NCBI GenBank assembly: GCA_036843405.1
Contig: DAITSJ010000005.1
Span: forward strand, 1-64,000
Origin: DGNJ01 sp002388905
GTDB taxonomy: Bacteria > Pseudomonadota > Gammaproteobacteria > Pseudomonadales > Porticoccaceae
Length of the DNA stretch: 64,000 nt
Direction of reading: 5' to 3'
A program made the translations under genes and the position numbers. The notes under the pieces are model-generated. The model was not told the origin of the DNA. It did not search any database and worked only from the letters and a program-made list of their open reading frames with translations. The first letter of the stretch is position 1, and the number at the start of each line of letters is the position of its first letter. This document shows, in pieces, positions 16,224-25,594 of the stretch.

Positions 16224-17965
16224 GCAGAAAACGGATCAAAGAACTGGCGATTCCGCGCTGGCGCTACCTGCTGGTGGTGCTGGTGCTAGTGTGCCTGCCC
16301 GCCGTGGCGGTCTGGCACATTGCCGGCCTCCAGGTGATCAGCGATGCCGACCGGGGCTTTCGCTTCCTCCAGGATCAGGGCAAGGCCCGCACCGTCCGCA
16401 CTGAAACCATCCCGGCCTATCGGGGCTTGCTCACCGACCGCAATGGCGAACCCCTGGCGGTGAGCACGCCCGTGGTTTCCCTGTGGTGCAATCCCCAGGA
16501 GCTGGACCCGGCCGCGCCGCGCTTCGCCGAGCTGGTCCGGCGTCTGGACCTGGATGTCGCCGTGGTCCGGGAGCGCATGGCCCGCTATCGCAACAAGGAG
16601 TTTATGTACCTGGCGCGGCACCTGACCCCCGCCGATGCCCGCCGCATCCTCGATCTGAATATCCGGGGCGTTTACGGCCAGCGCGAGTACAAGCGCTTCT
16701 ATCCCGCCGGCGAGGTCACCTCGCAACTGGTGGGCTTCACCAATATCGACGATCGCGGCCAGGAAGGGATCGAACTGGCCTTCGAGAACTGGCTGTCCGG
16801 GGAGCCCGGCGCAAAGCGCGTGCTCAAGGACCTGAAGGGCCGGGTTATCAAGGACGTGGGCCTGATCCGCAGCGAAAAGCCGGGCCGGGATATCGCCCTG
16901 AGCATCGACCTGCGCCTGCAGTATGTCGCCTACCGGGAACTGAAGGCGGCGGTGAACCGCTTCCAGGCCGCGGCCGGTTCCCTGGTGATGCTCGACACCC
17001 ACACCGGCGAAGTGCTGGCCATGGTCAACCAGCCTTCCTTCAACCCCAACGACCGCACCGAGCTGGATACCGCCGCCATGCGCAATCGTGCGGTCACCGA
17101 CCAGCTGGAACCGGGTTCGACCATGAAGCCGCTGACCGTGGCGGCGGCCCTGGAAAGCGGCAAGTACACCCCGGAAACCACCATCGATACTTCTCCCGGT
17201 TATATCTGGATGGCCGGCAAGACGTTTACCGATCATTCCAACTACGGCGTGCTTGATCTCGCCGGCATTCTCCAGAAGTCGAGCCAGGTGGGCATCACCA
17301 AGATCGCCATGAACCTGTCGCCGGATCGTATTCGCGACATGTTCGAGCGCGTCGGTATGGGCCGCAGCCCGGGCACCGGTTTCCCCGGCGAGAGTCCGGG
17401 CATGCTGCCCGAGCAGCGGCGCTGGCGGCCCGTGGAACGGGCCAACTTCGCGTTTGGCTACGGCCTTTCCGCCACACCCCTGCAGGTGGCCCAGGCCTAC
17501 GGTGTCCTCGCCAACGATGGTGTTCTCAAGCCCGTATCCCTGGTCAAGGTGGAAGAAGCGCCCCGTGGGGAGCAGGTCCTGGACGCCGACATTGCCCGGC
17601 GCATCCGCAATATGCTGGTGGGTGTCACCAGCGCCGCCGGTACCGGCACCAGGGCGGCCATCCCGGGATACAGCGTTGCCGGCAAGACCGGCACCGTGCA
17701 CAAAGTGGGGCCCAACGGTTATCTGGACGATCGTTACATGGGGCTGTTTGCGGGCATGGCGCCGGCCAGCGACCCGCGCATTGTCACCGTGGTGGTCATC
17801 GACGATCCCCGCGGCGACAGCTATTTCGGCGGGCTGGTGGCTGCTCCCGTGTTTTCCCGGGTCACTGCCGACGCCCTGCGCCGGCTGCGGGTGCCGCCGG
17901 ACGCGCGCGACGACAACCGCGTGGCCCGGGGCGGGGCCGACGGCGGCGGGGGGGACCCATCGTGA
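16220..17965 (+). CDS. ftsI: Septal peptidoglycan transpeptidase FtsI (PBP3)
   Basis: The 581-residue class B PBP has an N-terminal membrane anchor (about 13-35), a pedestal domain and a transpeptidase domain. The active-site Ser is in STMK (S300-K303) and the KTGT box is at 489-492. The middle motif, normally SxN, reads S354-S355-Q356 here. FtsI crosslinks septal peptidoglycan with FtsW. TTG is the only start compatible with the FtsL overlap and the conserved RWRYLLVVL anchor. The C-terminal tail ends in a Gly/Asp-rich stretch. Confidence 0.95.
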   Translation: MSRKRIKELAIPRWRYLLVVLVLVCLPAVAVWHIAGLQVISDADRGFRFLQDQGKARTVRTETIPAYRGLLTDRNGEPLAVSTPVVSLWCNPQELDPAAPRFAELVRRLDLDVAVVRERMARYRNKEFMYLARHLTPADARRILDLNIRGVYGQREYKRFYPAGEVTSQLVGFTNIDDRGQEGIELAFENWLSGEPGAKRVLKDLKGRVIKDVGLIRSEKPGRDIALSIDLRLQYVAYRELKAAVNRFQAAAGSLVMLDTHTGEVLAMVNQPSFNPNDRTELDTAAMRNRAVTDQLEPGSTMKPLTVAAALESGKYTPETTIDTSPGYIWMAGKTFTDHSNYGVLDLAGILQKSSQVGITKIAMNLSPDRIRDMFERVGMGRSPGTGFPGESPGMLPEQRRWRPVERANFAFGYGLSATPLQVAQAYGVLANDGVLKPVSLVKVEEAPRGEQVLDADIARRIRNMLVGVTSAAGTGTRAAIPGYSVAGKTGTVHKVGPNGYLDDRYMGLFAGMAPASDPRIVTVVVIDDPRGDSYFGGLVAAPVFSRVTADALRRLRVPPDARDDNRVARGGADGGGGDPS

Positions 17966-19494
17966 TGGCGGCCGAGCGTACTCAAGCCGGTATTACCCTG
18001 GCACAGTTGCTGCCGGGGCATCCGTTGCCGGCCGGTGCCGGCGACCTGGTCGTGGCGGACATGAGCCTGGATAGCCGGGCGCTGGAGCCCGGCACCCTGT
18101 TCTTTGCGGTGCCCGGTGCCAGCCACGATGGCCGGCGGTTTATGGGGGAGGCCGAAACGGCCGGTTGCGTCGCCATTGTCGCCGAAGCGCGCGGTTTCGA
18201 CAGTGTCGTGTCCCGGTTGCCGTCAATCCCGGTGATCAGGGTCGAACAGCTGAACAGGGAGCTCAGTGCCATCGCCGGGCGCTTCTACGGGGAGCCCAGC
18301 CACCGAATGGCGGTGACGGGGGTTACCGGCACCAATGGCAAGACCACCTGCAGCCATTTGCTGGCCCAGCTTTTCGATCTCGCGGGTATTCCCGCCGGCG
18401 TTCTCGGCACCCTCGGTTACGGCGCCCTGGAAAAGGGGCGCGCGCCACTGACGGACACCGGCATGACCACCCCGGACGCCATCCGCACCCAGCAAATCCT
18501 TGCCGGGTTTTGCGAGGGGGGTGTCGAGCACGTGGCCATGGAAGTTTCCTCCCACAGTCTCGATCAGCACCGGGTGGCGGCAGTCCGTTTCGATACCGCC
18601 GTCTTCACCAACCTCAGCCACGACCACCTGGACTACCACGGCGACCTGGATAGCTACGGCGCCGCCAAGGCGCGGCTGTTCGACACGCCCGGTCTGCGGC
18701 GGGCGGTGATCAATGTCGACGACAGTTACGGCCGTCGCCTGCTGGCAGCGCTTCCCGATACCCTCGACAAGCTGGGCTACAGCCTGGGGGGCGAGGGCAA
18801 GGACCGGGCCCGGGTGTTTGCCGAGCAGGTCCGCTTCCGGCACGACGGCGTCTCGGCCCGGGTCACGACCCCCTGGGGTGAGGGCGACCTGGAAAGCCAT
18901 TTGCTCGGCGAGTACAACCTCGGCAACCTGCTGGCGGTGCTCACCGCCGCCTGTGCCCAGGGGCTGGCCTTTGACACCGTGTTGCGCCTGTTACCCCGCC
19001 TGCGGCCCGTGCCCGGGCGCATGGAGATTGTCGACCCCCGGCACCCGGTCCAGGTGGTGGTGGATTACGCCCACACCCCGGATGCCCTGGAAAAAACCCT
19101 GGCGGCCCTGCGCCGCCATTGCCAGGGCACGCTCTGGTGCGTATTCGGCTGCGGCGGCGACCGGGATGCCGCCAAGCGTCCCCTGATGGGGGCGGTGGCC
19201 CAAGCCGGCGCCGACCGCCTGGTGATTACCAGCGACAACCCCCGCTCGGAGGAGCCGCAGGCCATTATCGAGGCCATTGCCGCCGGTGCCGGCGACGCGG
19301 CCCGGCGCATTGCCGACCGCCGCCAGGCCATTCGATTCGCCATCGATGCCGCCGCTGAAGGCGATACCGTCCTTATTGCCGGCAAGGGGCACGAGGATTA
19401 TCAGCAGGTGGCCGGCGAGCGCCTGCCATTCAGCGATGCGGTCGAGGCGCGCCTGGCCCTGCGCCGTCGCGTCGACCGGGGAGGGGAGGCATGA
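17962..19494 (+). CDS. murE: UDP-MurNAc-L-Ala-D-Glu:meso-diaminopimelate ligase MurE
   Basis: The 510-residue Mur ligase has the ATP loop GTNGKTTCSH and the specificity motif DNPRSE, which selects meso-diaminopimelate rather than lysine. It adds the third residue of the peptidoglycan stem peptide in the cytoplasm. The GTG at 17962 overlaps the ftsI stop, and an ATG follows at the next codon. Its 3' end overlaps murF by four bases (ATGA). Confidence 0.96.
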   Translation: MMAAERTQAGITLAQLLPGHPLPAGAGDLVVADMSLDSRALEPGTLFFAVPGASHDGRRFMGEAETAGCVAIVAEARGFDSVVSRLPSIPVIRVEQLNRELSAIAGRFYGEPSHRMAVTGVTGTNGKTTCSHLLAQLFDLAGIPAGVLGTLGYGALEKGRAPLTDTGMTTPDAIRTQQILAGFCEGGVEHVAMEVSSHSLDQHRVAAVRFDTAVFTNLSHDHLDYHGDLDSYGAAKARLFDTPGLRRAVINVDDSYGRRLLAALPDTLDKLGYSLGGEGKDRARVFAEQVRFRHDGVSARVTTPWGEGDLESHLLGEYNLGNLLAVLTAACAQGLAFDTVLRLLPRLRPVPGRMEIVDPRHPVQVVVDYAHTPDALEKTLAALRRHCQGTLWCVFGCGGDRDAAKRPLMGAVAQAGADRLVITSDNPRSEEPQAIIEAIAAGAGDAARRIADRRQAIRFAIDAAAEGDTVLIAGKGHEDYQQVAGERLPFSDAVEARLALRRRVDRGGEA

Positions 19495-20858
19495 CCGTGC
19501 GGCCCCTGACCCTGTCCGACGCGGCCCTGGCCTACGGCGGCACCCTGATTTACCCGGACTGCCGGTTCAGTGCTGTGTCCACGGATACCCGCGCCCTCGG
19601 CGAGGGAGATCTGTTCGTGGCGCTCAAGGGCGAGCACTTCGACGCCCATGATTTTCTCGAAAGCGCGGCCCTGGATGCCTGCGGCCTGGTAGTCGAGCGC
19701 CCGGACAAACGCCTCAACCTGCCCCAGTGGGTGGTGCCGGATACCACCGCGGCCCTGGCGGACCTGGGGCGCCTGGCCCGGGATCAGTTCGCGGGGCCCC
19801 TGGTCGCCATTACCGGCAGCAGCGGCAAAACCACGGTCAAGGAAATGATCGCCGCCATACTCTCCCGGTGCGGTCCCACCCATGCCACCCGGGGCAACCT
19901 CAACAATCATATCGGCGTCCCACTGACCCTTCTGGCTCTTCAGCGCCAGCACAAGTACGCGGTGGTGGAAATGGGCGCCAGCGGTCCGGGTGAAATCGCC
20001 TACCTGTGCGACATTGCCCGGCCCAGGGTTGGTCTTGTCAATAATGTCATGCCCGCCCATCTGGGCGGTTTCGGAAGCCTCGAGGCCATCGCCGCCACCA
20101 AGGGCGACATCTACAGGGCCCTGCCGCCCACGGGTATCGCGGTGCTCAATCTCGACGAGCCCTGGTGCGATCTCTGGCAGCGGGAAATGGCCTGCAGCGA
20201 GCGACTCACCTATGCCCTGACGCATCCGGACGCCGATTTCACCGCCCGTTTCGACAACGGCAAAAGGGGCAATTCCGGCACTGGTGTGCGCTTCACCCTG
20301 GTGACCCCGAAGGGCGAGGCGCCGGTGAGCCTGCCGTTGCCGGGCCGGCACAATGTCGCCAATGCCCTGGCGGCCGCCGCCTGCGCCATGGCCGCCGGCG
20401 CCGACCTGGAAGCGGTGGTGGCCGGCCTGATCAGCCTGGACAGCTTCGGCGGACGCATGCAGCTGCGCGCCGGTCGCGACGGCATCAAGGTGATCGACGA
20501 CACCTACAACGCCAACCCCGGTTCCGTTAAGGCCGCCATCGATGTGCTCGCCGACCAGGGCGGCGAGACAGTACTGGTACTGGGCGAGATGGCCGAACTG
20601 GGCACCAACGCGGCCCGGCTCCACAACGAGGTGGGAGGCTACGCTCGCGAACGGGGCATCCGGCACCTGCTGGCGGTGGGCGAGCATGCCCGTTCCATCG
20701 TCGCCGGTTTCGGGGGCGGTGATGCCTACGCCGACAAGGCCGCCCTGCTGGATGATCTCCTGGCAATGCTGGACGGCGATGTCACGGTCCTGGTCAAGGG
20801 CTCGCGCAGCGCCGCGATGGAAGACATCGTCAACCGCCTCGTCGAGGGAGAATCATAA
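19491..20858 (+). CDS. murF: UDP-MurNAc-tripeptide:D-Ala-D-Ala ligase MurF
   Basis: A 455-residue Mur ligase with ATP loop GSSGKTTVKEM (about 109-119), the carbamylated-Lys region HLGGFGSLEAIAATKGDIY and the C-terminal DDTYNANPGS motif. It adds D-Ala-D-Ala to complete the pentapeptide. Both ends overlap neighbours: ATGA with murE, TAATG with mraY. Confidence 0.96.
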   Translation: MTVRPLTLSDAALAYGGTLIYPDCRFSAVSTDTRALGEGDLFVALKGEHFDAHDFLESAALDACGLVVERPDKRLNLPQWVVPDTTAALADLGRLARDQFAGPLVAITGSSGKTTVKEMIAAILSRCGPTHATRGNLNNHIGVPLTLLALQRQHKYAVVEMGASGPGEIAYLCDIARPRVGLVNNVMPAHLGGFGSLEAIAATKGDIYRALPPTGIAVLNLDEPWCDLWQREMACSERLTYALTHPDADFTARFDNGKRGNSGTGVRFTLVTPKGEAPVSLPLPGRHNVANALAAAACAMAAGADLEAVVAGLISLDSFGGRMQLRAGRDGIKVIDDTYNANPGSVKAAIDVLADQGGETVLVLGEMAELGTNAARLHNEVGGYARERGIRHLLAVGEHARSIVAGFGGGDAYADKAALLDDLLAMLDGDVTVLVKGSRSAAMEDIVNRLVEGES

Positions 20859-21940
20859 TGCTGGTCTGGCTCGCCGATTATCTCAGCCAATACATCAGCG
20901 CTTTCAGCGTGGTGCAGTACCTGACTTTCCGGGCCATCCTGGGGGTGCTTACCGCCTGGGGCTTCTGCCTGATTCTGGGCCCGCCGGTGATCCGCCGGCT
21001 CAACAAACTGCAGATCGGCCAGGCGGTGCGCCTGGATGGCCCCCAGAGCCACCTGAGCAAATCGGGAACCCCCACCATGGGCGGCGCCTTGATCCTCATG
21101 GCCATTTTCCTGTCCAGCCTCCTTTGGTCGGACCTTTCCAACCGTTATGTGTGGGTGGTGCTGGCGGTGACTTTCGTCTTCGGCGCCGTGGGCTGGGTGG
21201 ACGACTACCGCAAGGTGGTGGAAAAGAACTCCCGGGGCCTGCCCGCACGCTGGAAATATTTCTGGCAGTCGGTGGCGGGGCTGGGGGCATCGGTGTTCCT
21301 CTACATAACCGCCACCGGCCCGGCGGAAACCCAGCTTATCGTGCCCTTTTTCAAGACCGTCGCCCTGGACATGGGGCTTTTCTATATCGTCTTCAGCTAT
21401 CTGGTGATCGTCGGTTCCAGCAACGCCGTCAATCTCACCGACGGTCTCGACGGCCTGGCCATCATGCCCACGGTGATGGTGGGCGGCGCCCTGGGCGTCA
21501 TTGCCTATCTGGTGGGCAATGCCCAGTTCGCCGAGTACCTGCATATCCCTTTTATTCTCGGCACCGGCGAGCTGGTGGTGTTCTGCGCCGCCCTGGGTGG
21601 CGCCGGCCTGGGTTTCCTCTGGTTCAACACCTATCCGGCGCAGGTGTTCATGGGCGATGTGGGCGCGCTGGCCCTGGGTGCCGCCATCGGCACCATCGCC
21701 GTGGTGACCCGCCACGAGATCGTGCTCTTCATCATGGGCGGGATCTTCGTGCTGGAAACCGTTTCGGTGATCCTCCAGGTGGCTTCCTTCAAGCTCACCG
21801 GCAAGCGGATTTTCCGGATGGCCCCCATCCACCATCACTTTGAGTTGAAGGGCTGGCCGGAACCCCGGGTCATCGTGCGGTTCTGGATTATTACCGTGAT
21901 GCTGGTGCTGTTCGGGCTGGCGACCCTGAAGCTGCGATAG
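20858..21940 (+). CDS. mraY: Phospho-N-acetylmuramoyl-pentapeptide transferase MraY
   Basis: The 360-residue protein has about ten membrane helices. Catalytic motifs are GWVDDYRKVV, SNAVNLTDGLDGLA and the HHHFELKGWPE loop near the C-terminus. It transfers phospho-MurNAc-pentapeptide to undecaprenyl phosphate to make lipid I. The ATG overlaps the murF stop by one base. The gap of 44 bases to murD is the longest in this part of the cluster. Confidence 0.97.
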   Translation: MLVWLADYLSQYISAFSVVQYLTFRAILGVLTAWGFCLILGPPVIRRLNKLQIGQAVRLDGPQSHLSKSGTPTMGGALILMAIFLSSLLWSDLSNRYVWVVLAVTFVFGAVGWVDDYRKVVEKNSRGLPARWKYFWQSVAGLGASVFLYITATGPAETQLIVPFFKTVALDMGLFYIVFSYLVIVGSSNAVNLTDGLDGLAIMPTVMVGGALGVIAYLVGNAQFAEYLHIPFILGTGELVVFCAALGGAGLGFLWFNTYPAQVFMGDVGALALGAAIGTIAVVTRHEIVLFIMGGIFVLETVSVILQVASFKLTGKRIFRMAPIHHHFELKGWPEPRVIVRFWIITVMLVLFGLATLKLR

Positions 21941-21984
21941 AGACGAACACAAAGGTCGGATAAAAAGGTTTTCACGAAACAGGT

Positions 21985-23337
21985 ATGGAAGTGGCTGAAA
22001 TCATAGCGAGCAACAGGCAGACAGTCGTGGTGGGCATGGGCGCCACCGGCCTGTCCGTGGCCCGCCACCTGGCCCGCACCGGGCGCCGCTTCATGGTCGT
22101 GGACAGCCGCCCCGAACCCCCGGGTCTTGCCGGCCTGGCCCGGGAGTTTCCCGATATTTCCGTGGAGCTTGACGGTATCCGGGCGGAGACACTGTGCGCC
22201 GCGGATACCCTGGTCGTGAGTCCCGGCATTGCGCTTTCGAATTCAGCCGTGCAAGAGGCCCGGGAGCAGGGAGTCGCCATAACCGGCGATATCCAGCTCT
22301 TCGCCGATGCCGCCGATGCGCCGGTGGTTGCCATCACCGGGTCCAACGGCAAGAGCACCGTTACCACGCTGGTGGGCGAGATGGCCCGGGCCGCCGGCAG
22401 AAATGTCGGCGTCGGCGGCAACCTGGGACCGCCGGCCCTGGACCTGCTCGACGACGACCGGGACCTCTACGTACTGGAGCTGTCCAGCTTCCAGCTGGAA
22501 CTGGTGGAGAACCTGGGCGCAGAAGTGGCGACGGTGCTCAATGTCAGCGCCGACCATATGGATCGCTACCCGGACCTGCTCAGCTACCACCGGGCCAAGC
22601 ACCGTATTTTCCGGGGCGCCCGCCAGGCGGTGGTCAACCGGGACGACACCCTCAGCCAGCCCCTGCTCGCCGCCGGCGTGGGACAGTGGCAGTTCGGACT
22701 GGGGGCGCCGGACATACGCGGTTTCGGTCTTGCCGGGCAGGATGGAGAGGACTGGCTGACCTACTTTCGCGAGCGTCTGCTGCCGGTATCCGAGCTGCGT
22801 ATTCGCGGCCGCCACAATATCGCCAATGCCCTGGCCGCCCTGGCTCTGGGTCACGCCGTGGGGCTGTCCATGGACGCCATGCTCGAGACCCTGCGCCATT
22901 TCCGGGGCCTGCCCCACCGTTGCGAGACCGTGGCGGAGAAAAACGGCGTCCTCTGGATTGACGATTCCAAGGCCACCAATGTCGGCGCCGCCAGCGCCGC
23001 CATTGCCGGTTTTGCCGGCGAGCGGCCGGACATCGTGCTGATCGCCGGCGGTCAGGGCAAGGGCCAGGATTTCTCGGCCCTGGCTGACGCGGCCCGGGGC
23101 CGCGTCAAGCTCGCCGTGCTGATAGGCGACGACGCCCGGCCCCTGGCCGATACCCTGGCCCCGGTCGCCGATGTGGTGTTCGCCACCTCCATGGCGGGCG
23201 CGGTGACGGCCGCGTCGGAGGCTGCCGGGACGGGGGACAAGGTGCTGTTGTCTCCGGCCTGTGCCAGTTTCGATATGTTCGAGGGTTACGAGGATCGCGG
23301 CCGGCAGTTCGCCGCCGCGGTGGAGGCGCTGTCATGA
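21985..23337 (+). CDS. murD: UDP-MurNAc-L-alanine:D-glutamate ligase MurD
   Basis: The 450-residue ligase has the N-terminal UDP-binding MGATGLSVARHL, the ATP loop GSNGKSTVTTL and IDDSKATNVGAA. It adds D-Glu to UDP-MurNAc-Ala. Its stop overlaps the ftsW ATG by four bases. Confidence 0.96.
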   Translation: MEVAEIIASNRQTVVVGMGATGLSVARHLARTGRRFMVVDSRPEPPGLAGLAREFPDISVELDGIRAETLCAADTLVVSPGIALSNSAVQEAREQGVAITGDIQLFADAADAPVVAITGSNGKSTVTTLVGEMARAAGRNVGVGGNLGPPALDLLDDDRDLYVLELSSFQLELVENLGAEVATVLNVSADHMDRYPDLLSYHRAKHRIFRGARQAVVNRDDTLSQPLLAAGVGQWQFGLGAPDIRGFGLAGQDGEDWLTYFRERLLPVSELRIRGRHNIANALAALALGHAVGLSMDAMLETLRHFRGLPHRCETVAEKNGVLWIDDSKATNVGAASAAIAGFAGERPDIVLIAGGQGKGQDFSALADAARGRVKLAVLIGDDARPLADTLAPVADVVFATSMAGAVTAASEAAGTGDKVLLSPACASFDMFEGYEDRGRQFAAAVEALS

Positions 23338-24530
23338 CCGTCGCCGCGATGACCCGGAACCCCGTCGTTCGCCTGCTGAGCCTTCCGGGCCGGCTTGACC
23401 CTTCCCTGATGCTGGCGGTTGCCGCCCTGGCGTCCATCGGTGTGGTGATGGTGGCGTCCGCGTCCGTGACGTTTGCCGACGACAACTACGGCGACGCCAT
23501 GTATTTCCTCAAGCGCCACCTGTTCTATCTGGTGCTGGGCTGTGGCGCCGCCGCGGTGATCTTGCGGGTGCCCTCGCGCATCTGGCTGGAAAACAGCCGG
23601 GCTTTGCTCATCATGGCCCTGGTCCTGCTCATGCTGGTGCTGATTCCGGGGGTCGGGCGGGAAGTCAACGGCGCCCGCCGCTGGCTTGCCCTGGGGCCTC
23701 TCAATCTCCAGGTGGCGGAAGTGGCCAAGCTGCTCATGGTGATCTTCACCGCCGGTTACCTGAAACGGCACCAGCGCCGGATGCGTGAACAATGGCAGGG
23801 TTTCGCCGCGCCGGTGGCGATGCTGGCGGCGGTGGTGCTGCTGCTTCTGATACAGCCGGATTTCGGTTCCGCCGTGGTGATCTCCGGCACCGTGCTGGCG
23901 CTGCTGTTCCTGGCGGGGGTCAAACTCTGGGTGTTCCTGTGCCTGCTGGGTGCCGGCGGGGGCATGCTGGCTCTGCTTGCCGTGGCCTCTCCCTACCGGA
24001 TGCAGCGCCTGGTGACCTTTCTCGACCCCTGGGCGGATCAGTACAACACCGGTTACCAGCTCACCCAGTCGCTCATTGCCTTTGGTCGCGGGGAATGGCT
24101 GGGCGTGGGCCTGGGCAACAGTATCCAGAAGCTCTTTTACCTGCCCGAGGCCCACACCGATTTCGTCTTCGCCATCTTCGCGGAGGAATTCGGCCTCCTG
24201 GGTGTGCTGGTGATGGTGGCCCTGTACGCCCTGCTTATACAACGGATTTTCGTAGTGGCGCGATGGGCGGTGCGGCGCCAGGACTGGTTCGCGGCCTATT
24301 CGGCGTTCGGCATCGGCGTGCTGATGGGCGGCCAGGCTTTTATCAATATCGGCGTCACCTCCGGGCTGCTGCCCACCAAGGGCCTGACCCTGCCCTTCGT
24401 CAGTTACGGCGGCAGCAGCCTTTTGATCAGTTTTGCCATGGTGGCACTGGTGTTGCGCATCGGCGCGGAAATGGACGACGCCGCCTGGGGACGGGCCCCG
24501 GGCCGGCAGAAAGGCGAAGGCGGAAGGTGA
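23334..24530 (+). CDS. ftsW: Septal peptidoglycan polymerase FtsW
   Basis: A 398-residue SEDS-family glycosyltransferase with about ten membrane segments. Motifs include VNGARRWLALG, GLGNSIQKLFYLPEAHTDFVFA and LPTKGLTLPFVSYGGSS near the C-terminus. It polymerises lipid II at the septum in complex with FtsI. The stop overlaps the murG GTG start. Confidence 0.96.
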   Translation: MTVAAMTRNPVVRLLSLPGRLDPSLMLAVAALASIGVVMVASASVTFADDNYGDAMYFLKRHLFYLVLGCGAAAVILRVPSRIWLENSRALLIMALVLLMLVLIPGVGREVNGARRWLALGPLNLQVAEVAKLLMVIFTAGYLKRHQRRMREQWQGFAAPVAMLAAVVLLLLIQPDFGSAVVISGTVLALLFLAGVKLWVFLCLLGAGGGMLALLAVASPYRMQRLVTFLDPWADQYNTGYQLTQSLIAFGRGEWLGVGLGNSIQKLFYLPEAHTDFVFAIFAEEFGLLGVLVMVALYALLIQRIFVVARWAVRRQDWFAAYSAFGIGVLMGGQAFINIGVTSGLLPTKGLTLPFVSYGGSSLLISFAMVALVLRIGAEMDDAAWGRAPGRQKGEGGR

Positions 24531-25594
24531 CTGGAAAAGTGATGGTAATGGCAGGCGGTACCGGCGGACACGTGTTTCCCGCGCTGGCGGTGGCGGACGA
24601 ACTGCGCCGTCGCGGTATTGCCGTGACCTGGCTGGGTACCCGCGCCGGCATCGAGGCCGAGCGGGTGCCGGCGAGCGGCTATCCGCTGTCCTTTATCGAC
24701 GTGGCCGGGGTACGCGGCAAGGGGCGCCTGGCGCTTTTGAAAGCACCGTTCCAGATTCTGCGGGCCCTGGGCCAGGCCCTCGCCATAGTGCGCCGGGAAG
24801 CCCCGGACGCGGTGCTGGGCATGGGTGGTTTTGCCGCGGGTCCCGGTGGCCTCGCCGCACGCCTGCTGGGCCGGCCCCTGGTGATCCACGAGCAGAACGC
24901 CGTCGCCGGCACCACCAACCGCATACTGGCGCGCCTGGCCACCCGGGTGCTCGAGGCCTTTCCCCGGGCCCTGCCCGGGGGCGAAGTAGTGGGCAACCCG
25001 GTGCGCGCGGACATTGCCGGCATTGCCGATCCCGTCGGGCGCGGGGTGGGCCGACGGGGCCGGCCACGCCTGCTGGTGCTGGGCGGCAGCCTGGGGGCGC
25101 TGGCCATCAACGGCCTGGTGCCGGAAGCCGTGGCCCGGCTGCCCGGCGGGCAACGTCCCCTTATTCGCCACCAGTGCGGCCGGCGGCACCTGGCGTCCAC
25201 CCGGGAGAACTACGAGCGCCACCGTGTGGAAGCGCAAGTGATGCCTTTTATCGACGACATGGCCGAAGCCTACGAATGGGCGGATTTTGTCGTCTGCCGG
25301 GCCGGCGCCCTGACGGTATCGGAGCTGGCCGCCGCCGGCGTGGGGTCGCTGTTGATTCCCTTCCCGGCGGCCATCGACGATCACCAGACCCGCAACGGCG
25401 AGTGGCTGGTCACCGCCGGGGCCGCCTGTCTCGTTCAGCAGCGGGACCTGGATGCCCGGCGCCTGGCCACTGAACTGGCCGGTCTGCTCGCCGATGGCGA
25501 GGGCCTCCTGGCCATGGCGGAACAGGCCCGGAGCCTGGCTAGGCCCGGTGCCGCGGCGGCGGTGGCCGACATCTGCGAGGAGGTGATGGCATGA
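24527..25594 (+). CDS. murG: Lipid II synthase, UDP-GlcNAc transferase MurG
   Basis: The 355-residue GT28 enzyme opens with VMVMAGGTGGHVFPALAVA and has VIHEQNAVAGTTNR and VVCRAGALTVSELAAAG, typical of MurG. It adds GlcNAc to lipid I at the inner face of the membrane. I start it at GTG 24527, which overlaps the ftsW stop. The same frame stays open for about 700 bases further upstream, but that stretch lies inside ftsW and is not MurG-like. ATG 24542 is a possible alternative start. Confidence 0.95.
   Translation: MTGKVMVMAGGTGGHVFPALAVADELRRRGIAVTWLGTRAGIEAERVPASGYPLSFIDVAGVRGKGRLALLKAPFQILRALGQALAIVRREAPDAVLGMGGFAAGPGGLAARLLGRPLVIHEQNAVAGTTNRILARLATRVLEAFPRALPGGEVVGNPVRADIAGIADPVGRGVGRRGRPRLLVLGGSLGALAINGLVPEAVARLPGGQRPLIRHQCGRRHLASTRENYERHRVEAQVMPFIDDMAEAYEWADFVVCRAGALTVSELAAAGVGSLLIPFPAAIDDHQTRNGEWLVTAGAACLVQQRDLDARRLATELAGLLADGEGLLAMAEQARSLARPGAAAAVADICEEVMA

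Noticed and set aside
23792..24526. A long in-frame extension upstream of murG
   Set aside because: It overlaps ftsW and is not MurG-like; the conserved MurG start follows GTG 24527, which overlaps the ftsW stop.
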